Counted from the stretch's first letter, positions 28,113-38,310 are shown. The stretch: DNA of 46,649 bases from Anaerolineales bacterium (GCA_021108255.1 JAIORG010000125.1:1-46649); one strand, 5' to 3'. Program-made: numbers and translations. Notes: generated by a model from the letters alone, not told the origin.

Positions 28113-28655
28113 TTATTCTGTCTCTATTTGATCCGGAACAGATCCTTCATATTTTGAAGGACATTTTAACAAAATTTCATCAGCTTCAAATACTCCGGAA
28201 GCAAGAACCTCACCGGTAATGATGGCTTGAGCTTCATTTTGAAGAAGGTCTGGTACGGGTCCATAATATATCACGTCCAGTCTGGGCCGACTTGGATCCA
28301 TCACGGCATTGTGTAGGGCTCTGGCTAATCCGCCTTCTTCCTCAAGCAATAGATTATCCCCCGGGACGTGAACAATAGTAAACGACAATTCCAGCGTATC
28401 CATATTATATTGAATTGAGTCCCCCAGGACAGCTCCAGATGCGCGAACATTGCGTCCTGCCAGTTCCCCTGCCGACTGCTTGTTCAGAACTTCCTCAACT
28501 GTTAAAAAGTACTGCACATTGGCAGATAACGAGGAGACAATCAAGTAAACGATTGCCGCAACGATAACCACTCCGCCAATAATAAATTTTAACTGATTTC
28601 CTTTCCTGGGATGCGCTTCTATAGGCTGCAATTCTTCCATAAACATTAACTCCAC
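28113..28655 (-). CDS. ccmE: Heme chaperone CcmE, CXXXY variant
   Basis: TM then OB-like fold; C-terminal EADEILLKCPSKYEG carries CPSKY where canonical CcmE has HXXXY; Cys codon at 28161-28163. Confidence 0.85.
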   Translation of the reverse strand: MELMFMEELQPIEAHPRKGNQLKFIIGGVVIVAAIVYLIVSSLSANVQYFLTVEEVLNKQSAGELAGRNVRASGAVLGDSIQYNMDTLELSFTIVHVPGDNLLLEEEGGLARALHNAVMDPSRPRLDVIYYGPVPDLLQNEAQAIITGEVLASGVFEADEILLKCPSKYEGSVPDQIETE

Positions 28656-28759
28656 TGATTAAATAACCATTAAAACCCGACTGAATAATGTTAACACAAA
28701 ATTTCTCTAGTCGGGATTATTTTCTGTCCTGATCTTGTGACGAAAAACAAGACAAGGAA

Positions 28760-29530
28760 TTACTCAATTGCCTCGCGCAGCTGCTGGGTTAACCCCACAA
28801 ACTCTGGAGTGAATCTGTCTTCTTCGTGACGCGGTCGTTCTAAATCCACTTTTAAGTCCAATCTTAAATTACCGGGCTGGGGGCTGATCGCCAACACCCG
28901 ATCTGCCAAAAAGACAGCTTCAGATATGTCATGGGTAATCATAATAACAGTTTTTTTTCTGGCTCTCCAGATTCGCAGCAGCTCAGCTCCCATTTTTTCA
29001 CGGGTAAGGGCATCCAGCGCTCCAAAGGGTTCATCTAAAAGCAGCAATTCAGGATCCTGTACCAGACTCCTGGCAATCGCCACTCGCTGCAGCATACCAC
29101 CAGATAAATCCTGGGGAAGCCAATCTTCAAAGCCTTTCAAGCCAACCAGTTCAATTAATTCCCTGGCTTTGGATTCTGCCTCTTTAATCGGGACACTTTT
29201 AATCTCCAGCGGGAGGGTAATGTTCCGCAGTACTGAGCGCCAGGGCATTAAATTGGCTTTTTGAAATACGATACCCACTCCCTGGCGGGGTTTTTTTATT
29301 TCTGATCCATCAAGAAATACTGCACCAGTGGTCGGAGCCAACAAACCGGACAGAATGCGGATCAAAGTGCTTTTTCCGCTTCCAGACGGCCCTACAACAC
29401 AGATGAACTGTTCCCGTTCAACGGAAAAACTGATCTCATTAATCGCCTGCAGAGACCCTTTCTCATCGGTATAGGTCACACCCAATTTTTTTACTTCAAG
29501 CAAGGGTTGTTGATTATTGACTGAATTCAT
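28760..29530 (-). CDS. ABC transporter ATP-binding protein (SsuB/ThiZ-like), probably flavin-related
   Basis: [43 protein letters not shown]; third gene after the FMN riboswitch. Confidence 0.85.
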   Translation of the reverse strand: MNSVNNQQPLLEVKKLGVTYTDEKGSLQAINEISFSVEREQFICVVGPSGSGKSTLIRILSGLLAPTTGAVFLDGSEIKKPRQGVGIVFQKANLMPWRSVLRNITLPLEIKSVPIKEAESKARELIELVGLKGFEDWLPQDLSGGMLQRVAIARSLVQDPELLLLDEPFGALDALTREKMGAELLRIWRARKKTVIMITHDISEAVFLADRVLAISPQPGNLRLDLKVDLERPRHEEDRFTPEFVGLTQQLREAIE

Positions 29531-30497
29531 TTGTGTAAGCTTCTTCCAAATTAATCTCTTTTTTCATCAAATCCATCTTCATTAACACTTCTTGCATGTT
29601 AGTCCAGGCAGCAGGATGGCTGTAGCCGTAGGGATCAGTCTGGTAAAGATTTATTGAGGCTCTCAATATTCCCATCTGGACCTCCTGATCGGCATCTTCC
29701 AACCCTTCGACATACTTTTTACTGATTTCATAGGCCTCTTCAGGATTTTCCACTGTATACTGGATACCTTTCAAAGCTGCTGAGACCATTCTCCGGACCA
29801 GATCCGGATTTTCTGATATGGTTGTTTCATTGGTCAACAATCCATTCGATACCAGGTCCAAATAGTCAGATACCAGGATCTGGTTTAAATCATACCCCTG
29901 GGCTTCTAATTGAACTGGTTCATTAGCCACGTAAACCACTACTGCGTCGCTAGTGCCGGCAGCCAGGATCTCTACCTGGTTAAATCCAACCGACTCCAGG
30001 GTCAAATCACTTTCCTTGAGGTTTGCTTCTCCTAAGAGAGCTCTAAAACCAACATAATTTGCCCCGAACAATCCCGGCAGCGCAACTCGTTTTCCCGCTA
30101 AATCTTCAGGTTTTTGGATATTCAGTTCTGACCTGGATATAACGGCAATGGGATATTTTTCATACCAGGCCATGACATACACAACAGGCAATCCCTCTGC
30201 CCGGGCAATGGGAACCTGCTCTCCGGATACAATCGAAAACTGGAGTTCGTTTGCCCCGACCAATGCCACACCATCAGTTTCATAAGCATAGTCAAACTCA
30301 AGTTCGATCCCTTCTTCAGCAAAAAATCCTTTTTCCACCGCAGTATAAAAAGCAGCGTACTGGACATTGGGAATATAACCCATTGGCAGACGAATATGGG
30401 TAAGCTCATTGGAGGGTTCTTGAAGCGGTGTTTTCCCACTGCAAGCGGTTAAGAACAAAACCAGGACAGCAAACAATACTCCGATATACCTTCTCAT
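29514..30497 (-). CDS. ribY: NMT1/THI5-like substrate-binding lipoprotein, RibY-like
   Basis: Lipobox [40 protein letters not shown]; downstream of FMN riboswitch. Confidence 0.8.
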   Translation of the reverse strand: MRRYIGVLFAVLVLFLTACSGKTPLQEPSNELTHIRLPMGYIPNVQYAAFYTAVEKGFFAEEGIELEFDYAYETDGVALVGANELQFSIVSGEQVPIARAEGLPVVYVMAWYEKYPIAVISRSELNIQKPEDLAGKRVALPGLFGANYVGFRALLGEANLKESDLTLESVGFNQVEILAAGTSDAVVVYVANEPVQLEAQGYDLNQILVSDYLDLVSNGLLTNETTISENPDLVRRMVSAALKGIQYTVENPEEAYEISKKYVEGLEDADQEVQMGILRASINLYQTDPYGYSHPAAWTNMQEVLMKMDLMKKEINLEEAYTNEFSQ

Positions 30498-30529
30498 CTC
30501 ATTTCTCCCAGACATACATTAAGTAACCG

Positions 30530-31300
30530 TTATTCCCTTTTTTTCCAGGAAAGCAAGCGGCTTTCCAGGAATACAACCGATCCATACAGTCCCAAGGCCA
30601 GAATAACCAGGGTAAATACCGACACAAATACCAGGGATGTATCGTACAATCCCCGGCCAACGTTCACTAAAAATCCTAATCCTTTATCAGCTCCCACAAA
30701 TTCTCCCACAACGGCACCGATAACCGCCAGAGTCGCGCCAATTCTTAATCCACCCAGAAAAACCGGCAGGGCAGCTGGAATTTCGAGTTTGATTATCCGC
30801 TGCCAGTGGTTAGCCTGGAGGGACCTCATTAGTTCATATAGCTCCACTGGAACAGAACGAATACCCACAATTGTATTCACCAGCACCGGGAAAAAGACAA
30901 TCAAAGCGCTGGTGAGGATTTTGGAGAAGATGCCTGGTCCAAGCCAGATTACCAACAAGGGTGCAATGGCTACAATAGGAATTGATTGACTGGCAACAAT
31001 ATAGGGAGATAACACTCTTTCTACAGTTCGTGATTTCGCCAGTAAATATCCAGTCAGAGTAGCGGCACCCAAACCCAGGGTAAGCCCGAGCAAAACTTCC
31101 TGGAGGGTCACCAGGGTGTGGAATAACAAAGATCCATCCCGGGCTACGGAAAGGAATTTCTCCCAAACATCAAAGGGTGTAGGAAAAATAAAAGAGGGAA
31201 TATCGCTATACGTTGTAAAAGCCTGCCAGAGAATTAAACCGACTGCTAAAGAAAGTATGATAAATCCGACTTTTTTTAGGAATTTAAGAATAACTTTCAT
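30530..31300 (-). CDS. ribX: ABC transporter permease, RibX-like
   Basis: ASQSIPIVAIAPLLVIWLGPGIFSKI and PAALPVFLGGLRIGATLAVIGAVVGEFVG (SsuC/ThiX fold); first gene after riboswitch. Confidence 0.82.
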   Translation of the reverse strand: MKVILKFLKKVGFIILSLAVGLILWQAFTTYSDIPSFIFPTPFDVWEKFLSVARDGSLLFHTLVTLQEVLLGLTLGLGAATLTGYLLAKSRTVERVLSPYIVASQSIPIVAIAPLLVIWLGPGIFSKILTSALIVFFPVLVNTIVGIRSVPVELYELMRSLQANHWQRIIKLEIPAALPVFLGGLRIGATLAVIGAVVGEFVGADKGLGFLVNVGRGLYDTSLVFVSVFTLVILALGLYGSVVFLESRLLSWKKRE

Positions 31301-31323
31301 AAAGATTTAAAACCCTTAACCAA

Positions 31324-31343
31324 AAAACCGCCGGTGATGGCGG
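31324..31343 (-). terminator. Leader terminator 2, just upstream of ribX
   Basis: Minus strand CCGCC-ATCACC-GGCGG-TTTTTTGG. Confidence 0.65.
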
Positions 31344-31380
31344 GGCGGCATAAGTTAGGATAAAGGTCTTCTGAAATTAA

Positions 31381-31411
31381 AATCCCGAAAGCTAATTAGC
31401 TTTCGGGGCTT
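31381..31411 (-). terminator. Leader terminator 1 (riboswitch expression platform)
   Basis: Minus strand GCCCCGAAAGCTAATTAGCTTTCGGGATTTTAATTT, including a perfect 24-nt palindrome. Confidence 0.8.
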
Positions 31412-31446
31412 TCAGAGTGCCACACAGGTTTAGAACAACCTGGAAT

Positions 31447-31567
31447 ACCTTCTCCTATCCGGACTATACCGTCGGCCCCGGAGTTTCACCGGATCCTGCG
31501 CCATTCCTGACGCTCGCGGGCTTTACCGCCGATTGGGAATTGCTTTCGCTCACCCTGCCCCGAAGGT
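31447..31567 (-). ncRNA. FMN riboswitch (RFN element)
   Basis: Minus strand CCTTCGGGGCAGGGTGAGCGAAAGCAATTCCCAATCGGCGGTAAAGCCCGCGAGCG...GGATCCGGTGAAACTCCGGGGCCGACGGTATAGTCCGGATAGGAGAAGG matches the RFN consensus. Confidence 0.97.
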
Positions 31568-31641
31568 TTTTATTCAATTTTCAAACCAGAGTATACTACC
31601 CTCTCCATAAAGCGTCAACTTAAGAAGATCCCGGAGTTAAG

Positions 31642-31680
31642 AGGATCCCGGAGTTTTAAAAACTCCGGGATCCTTTTTTA
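31642..31680. terminator. Strong hairpin between the riboswitch and DUF4342 gene
   Basis: GGATCCCGGAGTTTTTAAAACTCCGGGATCC-type stem; T-run (ccttttttatt) is on the plus side. Confidence 0.6.
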
Positions 31681-31684
31681 TTAA

Positions 31685-31942
31685 TTAACCCTCTTCCACA
31701 ATCTCAACCACAAGGGTTGCATTGGTAACCAATGCCGCAACAGCGCCGATAGCTGCCAGTTGGGGCGCAAGCAGGGCTCCTATCACTCCAAATGTCAGGG
31801 GAATGTCAACCAGGGTGCGGTCAGATTTATCCTTGATGATGATCCGGCGGATATTGCCTTCATGGGCTAATTCCTTGATTTTATCAACCAGGGCTTCCCC
31901 ACTTACTTTAAATTCCTCTCTTCTCACTTGTTCTTCGCTCAT
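31685..31942 (-). CDS. DUF4342 domain protein
   Basis: 85 aa, EALVDKIKELAHEGNIRRIIIKDKSDRTLVDIPLTFGVIGALLAPQLAAIGAVAAL; SD aggaggg upstream. Confidence 0.8.
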   Translation of the reverse strand: MSEEQVRREEFKVSGEALVDKIKELAHEGNIRRIIIKDKSDRTLVDIPLTFGVIGALLAPQLAAIGAVAALVTNATLVVEIVEEG

Positions 31943-32225
31943 ATATCCCTCCTCCTACTGTAGAAAAAGGTTAAAGATTCAATCACTCTAGAAATAGTCT
32001 AACATAAGAACAGGTCGCACTTAAATTATTCCTCCTGAATATCGACCCGGGATTCCCCTAATCTAGACGAAATCTCTCCCACATGATATACTGCTCTCGA
32101 TCCCGCAATCATGCGGGACAAATTTTGAATCACACACGTTTCCCGACCCAACGGTGCGTGCCAGAGATTAATCTCTGGTGCCGGAAGGAACGACGGAAAC
32201 GGAGGCTAAACGCAAGGAGCTAAAT

Positions 32226-33398
32226 ATGCCTATTGTATCGATGAAAGAACTATTGGAAAGCGGAGTTCATTTCGGTCACCGCACTCAGAAATGGAATCCA
32301 TACATGGAAGAATACATTTTTGCTGCCAGGAATGATATTCACATCATTGACCTCCAGCAAACTGTCCAGGCTTTGGAAGAAGCTTACGAAGTTGTCCGCG
32401 ATACCGTCGCCGGTGGAGGATCGATCCTGTTTGTGGGCACCAAACGCCAGGCGCAGGATATCATCAAAAAGAACGCCGAAAAAGTAGGCATGCCCTACGT
32501 GATCGGGCGCTGGTTGGGTGGCACACTCACCAACTGGCAAACCATCCGGGAACGGATCCACGAGCTGGAACGCTTGGAAGGCATGCGCGATCGTGGTGAA
32601 TTTGAAATCAGAACGAAAAAAGAAGCACTGGGAATGACCAGGGAAATTGAACGTTTGGAAAGCCGCCTGGGTGGCATCCGTGAAATGGATGGAATCCCCA
32701 GTCTGCTATTTGCGGTTGATGTTTCTCGAGAGGAAATTCCTGTTCATGAAGCAAACTTATTAAAGATCCCAGTTGTGGCAATGGTTGACACTAACTGCTC
32801 TCCGAAACAAATTGACTATGTTATTCCTGCCAACGATGATGCGATCCGGGGCATTCAATTAATCGTCTCGATCATCGCCCAGGCTGTCAGCGACGGCATC
32901 AATATGCGGAAAGACCACGAAGCTGATCTGGAAGCAGCTGATGCTGAAGCCCAGATGCCAGAGCAACTCCGGGACGAATTGAGTGACGAGGACCTGCTGG
33001 GTGCATCCACATTAGCTAAGATAAAAGATGATAAAGCGGTCGAATTAGATCAGGAAAAAGAAGTCGAGGAATCTGACGATACGCCAGCTGAAGAAAATGA
33101 AAAAGAAGAATCTGGTGATACGCCAGCTGAAGAAAGTGAAAAAGAAGAACCTGGTGATGTACCAGCTGAAGAAAATGAAAAAGAAGAATCTGGTGATACG
33201 CCAGCTGAAGAAAGTGAAAAAGAAGAACCTGGTGATGTACCAGCTGAAGAAAATGAAAAAGAAGAATCTGGTGATACGCCAGCTGAAGAAAGTGAAAAAG
33301 AAGAACCTGGTGATGCGCCAGCTGAAGAAAGTGAAAAAGAAGAATCTGGTGATGCACCAGCTGAAGAAAACAAAGAAGAAGATACAGAGAAGGCATAA
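32226..33398 (+). CDS. rpsB: 30S ribosomal protein S2 with repetitive acidic C-terminal extension
   Basis: MPIVSMKELLESGVHFGHRTQKWNPYM...; start MPIVS preferred over upstream ATG at 32178. Confidence 0.97.
   Translation: MPIVSMKELLESGVHFGHRTQKWNPYMEEYIFAARNDIHIIDLQQTVQALEEAYEVVRDTVAGGGSILFVGTKRQAQDIIKKNAEKVGMPYVIGRWLGGTLTNWQTIRERIHELERLEGMRDRGEFEIRTKKEALGMTREIERLESRLGGIREMDGIPSLLFAVDVSREEIPVHEANLLKIPVVAMVDTNCSPKQIDYVIPANDDAIRGIQLIVSIIAQAVSDGINMRKDHEADLEAADAEAQMPEQLRDELSDEDLLGASTLAKIKDDKAVELDQEKEVEESDDTPAEENEKEESGDTPAEESEKEEPGDVPAEENEKEESGDTPAEESEKEEPGDVPAEENEKEESGDTPAEESEKEEPGDAPAEESEKEESGDAPAEENKEEDTEKA
33069..33380 (+). repeat. 39-bp (13-aa) minisatellite, 8 units, inside rpsB
   Basis: Units E(S/P)GD(T/V/A)PAEE(N/S)EKE; 33108-33185 and 33186-33263 look identical over 78 bp. 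Confidence 0.95.
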
Positions 33399-33403
33399 AT
33401 CAA

Positions 33404-34006
33404 ATGGAAATTTCTGTAGAGTTAATTAAAAAATTACGTGACGCGACTGGATCCGGTATCCTGGATGTTAGGGAAGCGCTCCAGAACGCTGAAGGCGACT
33501 TTGACAAAGCCGTCGATTACCTAAGGCAAAAAGGATTGGCAAAGGCTGCTAAACGGTCTGACCGAGATGCTTCTGAAGGTGTAGTTGAGCTGTACTCTCA
33601 CGGAGATGGTCGGGTAGGCGTGATGGTGGAAATCAATTGTGAAACTGATTTTGTTGCCCGGTCAGAAGAATTCCGACAATTTGCCCATGAAGTTGCCCTG
33701 CAAATTGCCGCTGCAGCTCCCAGGTGGGTCAAGGAAGACCAGATTCCAGACGAAGTGATAGAGCACGAAAAAGGAATTGCCCGTACTCGATATCAGGAAG
33801 AAGGAAAGCCGGATAACATCATTGATAAAATCCTGGAAGGGATGGTGGAGAAATTCAAAGCGGAAAATTGCCTGCTGCTACAGGCATATATCCGCGATGA
33901 TGAGCTCACTATTCAAGAGCTTCTGCATGATAAGATCGCAACAATCGGTGAAAATATCGTCATCCGCCGTTTTGAGAGATGGGAACGAGGCGAAAGCATA
34001 GAATAA
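33404..34006 (+). CDS. tsf: Elongation factor Ts
   Basis: LIKKLRDATGSGILDVREALQNAEGDFDKAVDYLRQKGLAKAAKR; VEINCETDFVAR. Confidence 0.97.
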   Translation: MEISVELIKKLRDATGSGILDVREALQNAEGDFDKAVDYLRQKGLAKAAKRSDRDASEGVVELYSHGDGRVGVMVEINCETDFVARSEEFRQFAHEVALQIAAAAPRWVKEDQIPDEVIEHEKGIARTRYQEEGKPDNIIDKILEGMVEKFKAENCLLLQAYIRDDELTIQELLHDKIATIGENIVIRRFERWERGESIE

Positions 34007-34013
34007 GAATAAA

Positions 34014-34038
34014 AAGCCAACCAGCAGGTTGGCTTTTT
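34014..34038 (+). terminator. Intrinsic terminator after tsf
   Basis: agccaacc-agc-aggttggcttttttc. Confidence 0.85.
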
Positions 34039-34071
34039 TCTTATATAATAATGACCAGAAGAATTATCTAA

Positions 34072-34803
<732 letters not shown>

Positions 34804-35101
34804 TAACGCTGACTCTCCATCGAGCGGTCCTCCTGCCGGATTTCAATTAATTACAGGCAAATAAATCTTTGAATATTATTGAAGTTTCTCTTTTTCGCGC
34901 CTCAGTGATGGGTTTTTCTACTTGTGTCCTGACTGATTATTATTATAATAAAATCAAGCATGAACCCATTAGGAAAGTCTACCTTTATCAAGAACGGTTA
35001 ATCGAGTATAGTATTAAGCAGCGCTGAAATCTCAGCGTTCCTTGTTCACAGACCGAGAGAAAACGTGTCCAAATAGCGGTATTGGATTTTGGAGGTAAAA
35101 A

Positions 35102-35659
35102 ATGCTTAAGGATGTTTATCAAGAAACTGAAGACCGGATGGAAAAAACGATCAGCGCCTTAATCCAGGAGCTTAATTCAATCCGGACAGGACGCGCAAAT
35201 CCTTCCCTTGTTGAGCTGCTGCCAATTGAATATTATGGTACTTCAACAGCGCTCCAGGAATTAGCCAGCATCAGTGTACCGGAATCCCGCTCTCTTCTTA
35301 TTCGACCGTATGATCCAGCCTCCCTAAAAAATATAGAAAAAGCAATCCTGACCTCAGATCTGGGATTAAATCCCAATAATGACGGAGAAAATATCCGCCT
35401 GGTTCTGCCAACTCCCACAGAGGAAAGAAGACTCGAGCTCGTTAAGGTGGTAGGCGCAAAAGGTGAAGAAGCCCGCATTTCTATTCGTAATATTCGCCGG
35501 GAAAGCATCCGGGACTTGCGTGATTTTGAGGACGAAAAAATTATCGCGGAAGATGACCTGCACCGGGGAGAGGAGAAGGTACAGGAAATCACCGATAATT
35601 TCATTGAAAACATTGACGGTGTTTGTGAAAGAAAAGAAAAGGAAATCATGGAAGTTTAA
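35102..35659 (+). CDS. frr: Ribosome recycling factor
   Basis: LNSIRTGRANPSLVELLPIEYYG, LTSDLGLNPNNDGENIRLVLPTPTEERR. Confidence 0.97.
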   Translation: MLKDVYQETEDRMEKTISALIQELNSIRTGRANPSLVELLPIEYYGTSTALQELASISVPESRSLLIRPYDPASLKNIEKAILTSDLGLNPNNDGENIRLVLPTPTEERRLELVKVVGAKGEEARISIRNIRRESIRDLRDFEDEKIIAEDDLHRGEEKVQEITDNFIENIDGVCERKEKEIMEV

Positions 35660-35759
35660 TCTCCTGTTAAAATATAGTTCAAACATCTTCGTCAAATTTG
35701 TCAATATCAGGACCAGAAAACCAGCTTGAAATATCTGCAGACCGCTGCTGTAATTTTCC

Positions 35760-36491
35760 ATGAGTAAAGAAATTTTTGAAACCCTTCCAAAAATACCCAC
35801 ACACGTCGCAATCATCATGGACGGGAATGGACGCTGGGCACTTGAAAAAGGACTTTCACGGCTTGCAGGTCATAAGGCAGGAACTGAAAATCTGCGCGAA
35901 GTTATCGAAGCCAGCGCTGAATTTGGGATCAAATATCTTACGATCTACGCCTTTTCTACTGAGAATTGGAACCGCCCAAAGGAAGAAATCCAGGGATTGA
36001 TGAGGATTTTCAGAACCATGCTGGACAGGGAACTGAATAATCTGCATAAAAATGGGGTTCAGCTCAGGCATATTGGGCGATTAGACGGGATTGATAAAAA
36101 ATTACAGAAAAAAGTTCATGAATCTATCGAGCTCACAAAAAACAATCAAACTCTAGTTCTGAATGTGGCTTTCAATTATGGCGGGAGAGATGAAATTCTT
36201 CAGGCAGTAAAACATATAGTCGCCAATGGCGTAAATGTTGAGAATCTTGATGATGCTCAATTTGAGAAGTATCTTTACACAGCCGAAAGCCCTGATCCTG
36301 ATTTGGTCATCCGCACTTCCGGAGAATTCCGGTGCAGCAACTTCTTGATCTGGCAAAGCGCCTACGCTGAATGGTATTTCACCCCCACATATTGGCCTGA
36401 TTTTAATAAAAAAGGACTCCATCAGGCGTTGGTGGCTTATAATGAGCGGGACCGACGATACGGAAAAGTAAAACAAGTCAAGGGAAAATAA
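35760..36491 (+). CDS. uppS: Isoprenyl transferase (undecaprenyl diphosphate synthase family)
   Basis: HVAIIMDGNGRWA, LTIYAFSTENWNRP, DLVIRTSGEFRCSNFLIWQSAYAEWYF. Confidence 0.95.
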   Translation: MSKEIFETLPKIPTHVAIIMDGNGRWALEKGLSRLAGHKAGTENLREVIEASAEFGIKYLTIYAFSTENWNRPKEEIQGLMRIFRTMLDRELNNLHKNGVQLRHIGRLDGIDKKLQKKVHESIELTKNNQTLVLNVAFNYGGRDEILQAVKHIVANGVNVENLDDAQFEKYLYTAESPDPDLVIRTSGEFRCSNFLIWQSAYAEWYFTPTYWPDFNKKGLHQALVAYNERDRRYGKVKQVKGK

Positions 36492-36497
36492 CCAATT

Positions 36498-37316
36498 ATG
36501 CGCCAACGAACAATAGTCGCTGCTATCATCACTCCGCTTGCATTAATTTTTATCCACCTAGGCGGATATTATTATTTAGGGCTAATCACTATCCTGCTGG
36601 TCATCACTGCCTGGGAGTATATAAAATTATTAAGGATTATCAACCTTAAACCGGCAGTGCCGCTGGTATTAGGGGGAGTAATTCTGCTGGCTTTAAGCCG
36701 ATTTCTTTTCAATTTTTCCTACAGCTCAGTACTCTTGACACTTTTTTTACTTAGTACAGCAGCCTATTATGTTCTCCAGCATGAACGGAATAACGGAAAT
36801 CCAGCGGCAGATTTTGGTGCTTCCCTCAGCATTCTTTTTTATATCGGATTTTTGGGATCTTACCTGATTTCTCTCAGGATGCTGCCGGACGGCAAGTGGT
36901 GGACTTTCCTTGTCTTGCCAATAGTTTGGTTTGCTGACAGTGGAGCATATTTGATCGGATCCCGTTTCGGAAAACACAAACTTGCTGCCAAAACCAGCCC
37001 CCATAAAACCTGGGAGGGATACTTTGGCGGAATCCTGTTTGGAGTTTTGAGCGGAATTGGCTTAACTTATCTTTACCAACAAGTTTACAGTGCCGGAATA
37101 AATATTACACTCTTTGAAGCAGGGTTTTTAGCATTAATCATCAGCGCTGCCATACCCCTGGGAGATTTAACTGAGAGCATGATAAAAAGGCAGGCTTCCA
37201 GTAAAGATTCTGGCGACATTCTTCCCGGACATGGGGGCATATTTGACAAGCTTGACTCCCAGTTTTGGGCTGCGCCAATTGGCTATTACTTGATTCTTTA
37301 CATATTCCTTCAATGA
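36498..37316 (+). CDS. cdsA: Phosphatidate cytidylyltransferase
   Basis: Multi-pass membrane protein; FADSGAYLIGSRFGKHKL, SPHKTWEGYFGG, DLTESMIKRQASSKDSGDILPGHGGIFDKLDS. Confidence 0.95.
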   Translation: MRQRTIVAAIITPLALIFIHLGGYYYLGLITILLVITAWEYIKLLRIINLKPAVPLVLGGVILLALSRFLFNFSYSSVLLTLFLLSTAAYYVLQHERNNGNPAADFGASLSILFYIGFLGSYLISLRMLPDGKWWTFLVLPIVWFADSGAYLIGSRFGKHKLAAKTSPHKTWEGYFGGILFGVLSGIGLTYLYQQVYSAGINITLFEAGFLALIISAAIPLGDLTESMIKRQASSKDSGDILPGHGGIFDKLDSQFWAAPIGYYLILYIFLQ

Positions 37317-37323
37317 GGTGACC

Positions 37324-38310
37324 ATGAACTCCCAAAAACCAACTAGAAACCTAGCCCTAGAACTTGTCCGAGTAACTGAAGCAGCTGCATTATCAGCAGG
37401 ACGTTTAATGGGCCGCGGAGAAAAAGAAGTTGCTGACAAAGCCGCAGTGGACGCCATGCGCCTGGTGCTTAATTCCATTAATATGGATGCCTTGATTGTG
37501 ATCGGAGAAGGTGAAAAAGATGAGGCACCAATGCTATTTAATGGGGAAAAGGTTGGGACGGGAAAACCGCCCCTGGTAGATCTCGCAGTGGACCCCATTG
37601 ACGGCACCAGACCGCTTGCAAATGGGTTTCTGAATTCAATCGCTACCGTGGCAATTGCTCCCCGGGGAACCATGTTTGACCCCGGTCCTTTTGTCTATAT
37701 GGATAAAATTGCTGTTGGTCCCAAGGCAAAAGGACTCATAAATATTGAGGCGCCCTTGCAGGAAAATTTGGAAAAAATTGCCCTTTCAGAGAATAAATCC
37801 CTCAATGACCTTACTGTGATAATACTTCAGCGGCCAAGGCATGATGAGCTCATCCGGGAAGTTCGAGAGATTGGCGCCCGGATCAGGTTAATCCCTGATG
37901 GAGATGTTGCCGGGGCCCTCATGACCTGCTTGCCAGAATCAGGCATTGACGCCTTGCTTGGTATTGGGGGAACACCGGAAGGCATTCTGGCAGCCTGTGC
38001 TATTAGAGCTATGGGAGGAGAACTGCAGGGAAAACTATTTATCAGAAACGAAGAAGAAAAGAAGCTGGGGCTTAAAATGGGTTATTCCCTCGATAAAGTT
38101 ATCACAATGGATGACATGGTATCCTCAAATGATGTTTTCTTCGCTGCAACCGGGATAACCGATGGAGAATTACTCGGCGGAGTAAGGTATACCGGACATG
38201 GCGCCGAAACCGAGAGCCTGGTCATCCGTGGGAGAACCGGCACAGTCAGATGGATCAACGCAAAACACAACTTTGACAAGCTGAATCCCATCAGTGAGAT
38301 AGAATACTGA
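37324..38310 (+). CDS. glpX: Fructose-1,6-bisphosphatase class II
   Basis: VTEAAALSAGRLMGRGEKEVADKAAVDAMR, VIGEGEKDEAPML, DLAVDPIDGTRPLANG; ATG at 37324 has SD gaggtg. Confidence 0.95.
   Translation: MNSQKPTRNLALELVRVTEAAALSAGRLMGRGEKEVADKAAVDAMRLVLNSINMDALIVIGEGEKDEAPMLFNGEKVGTGKPPLVDLAVDPIDGTRPLANGFLNSIATVAIAPRGTMFDPGPFVYMDKIAVGPKAKGLINIEAPLQENLEKIALSENKSLNDLTVIILQRPRHDELIREVREIGARIRLIPDGDVAGALMTCLPESGIDALLGIGGTPEGILAACAIRAMGGELQGKLFIRNEEEKKLGLKMGYSLDKVITMDDMVSSNDVFFAATGITDGELLGGVRYTGHGAETESLVIRGRTGTVRWINAKHNFDKLNPISEIEY

Noticed and set aside
32178-32225. Upstream start for rpsB (MPEGTTETEAKRKELN)
   Set aside because: S2 proteins typically begin near MPIVSMKELL; an upstream SD (aaggagc) fits the ATG at 32226.
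33016-33429. Overlapping ORFs on both strands across the rpsB tail (33016..33396 -, 33050..33403 -, 33097..33429 +)
   Set aside because: Artefacts of the 39-bp in-phase repeat, which keeps all frames open; low-complexity translations and overlap with rpsB.
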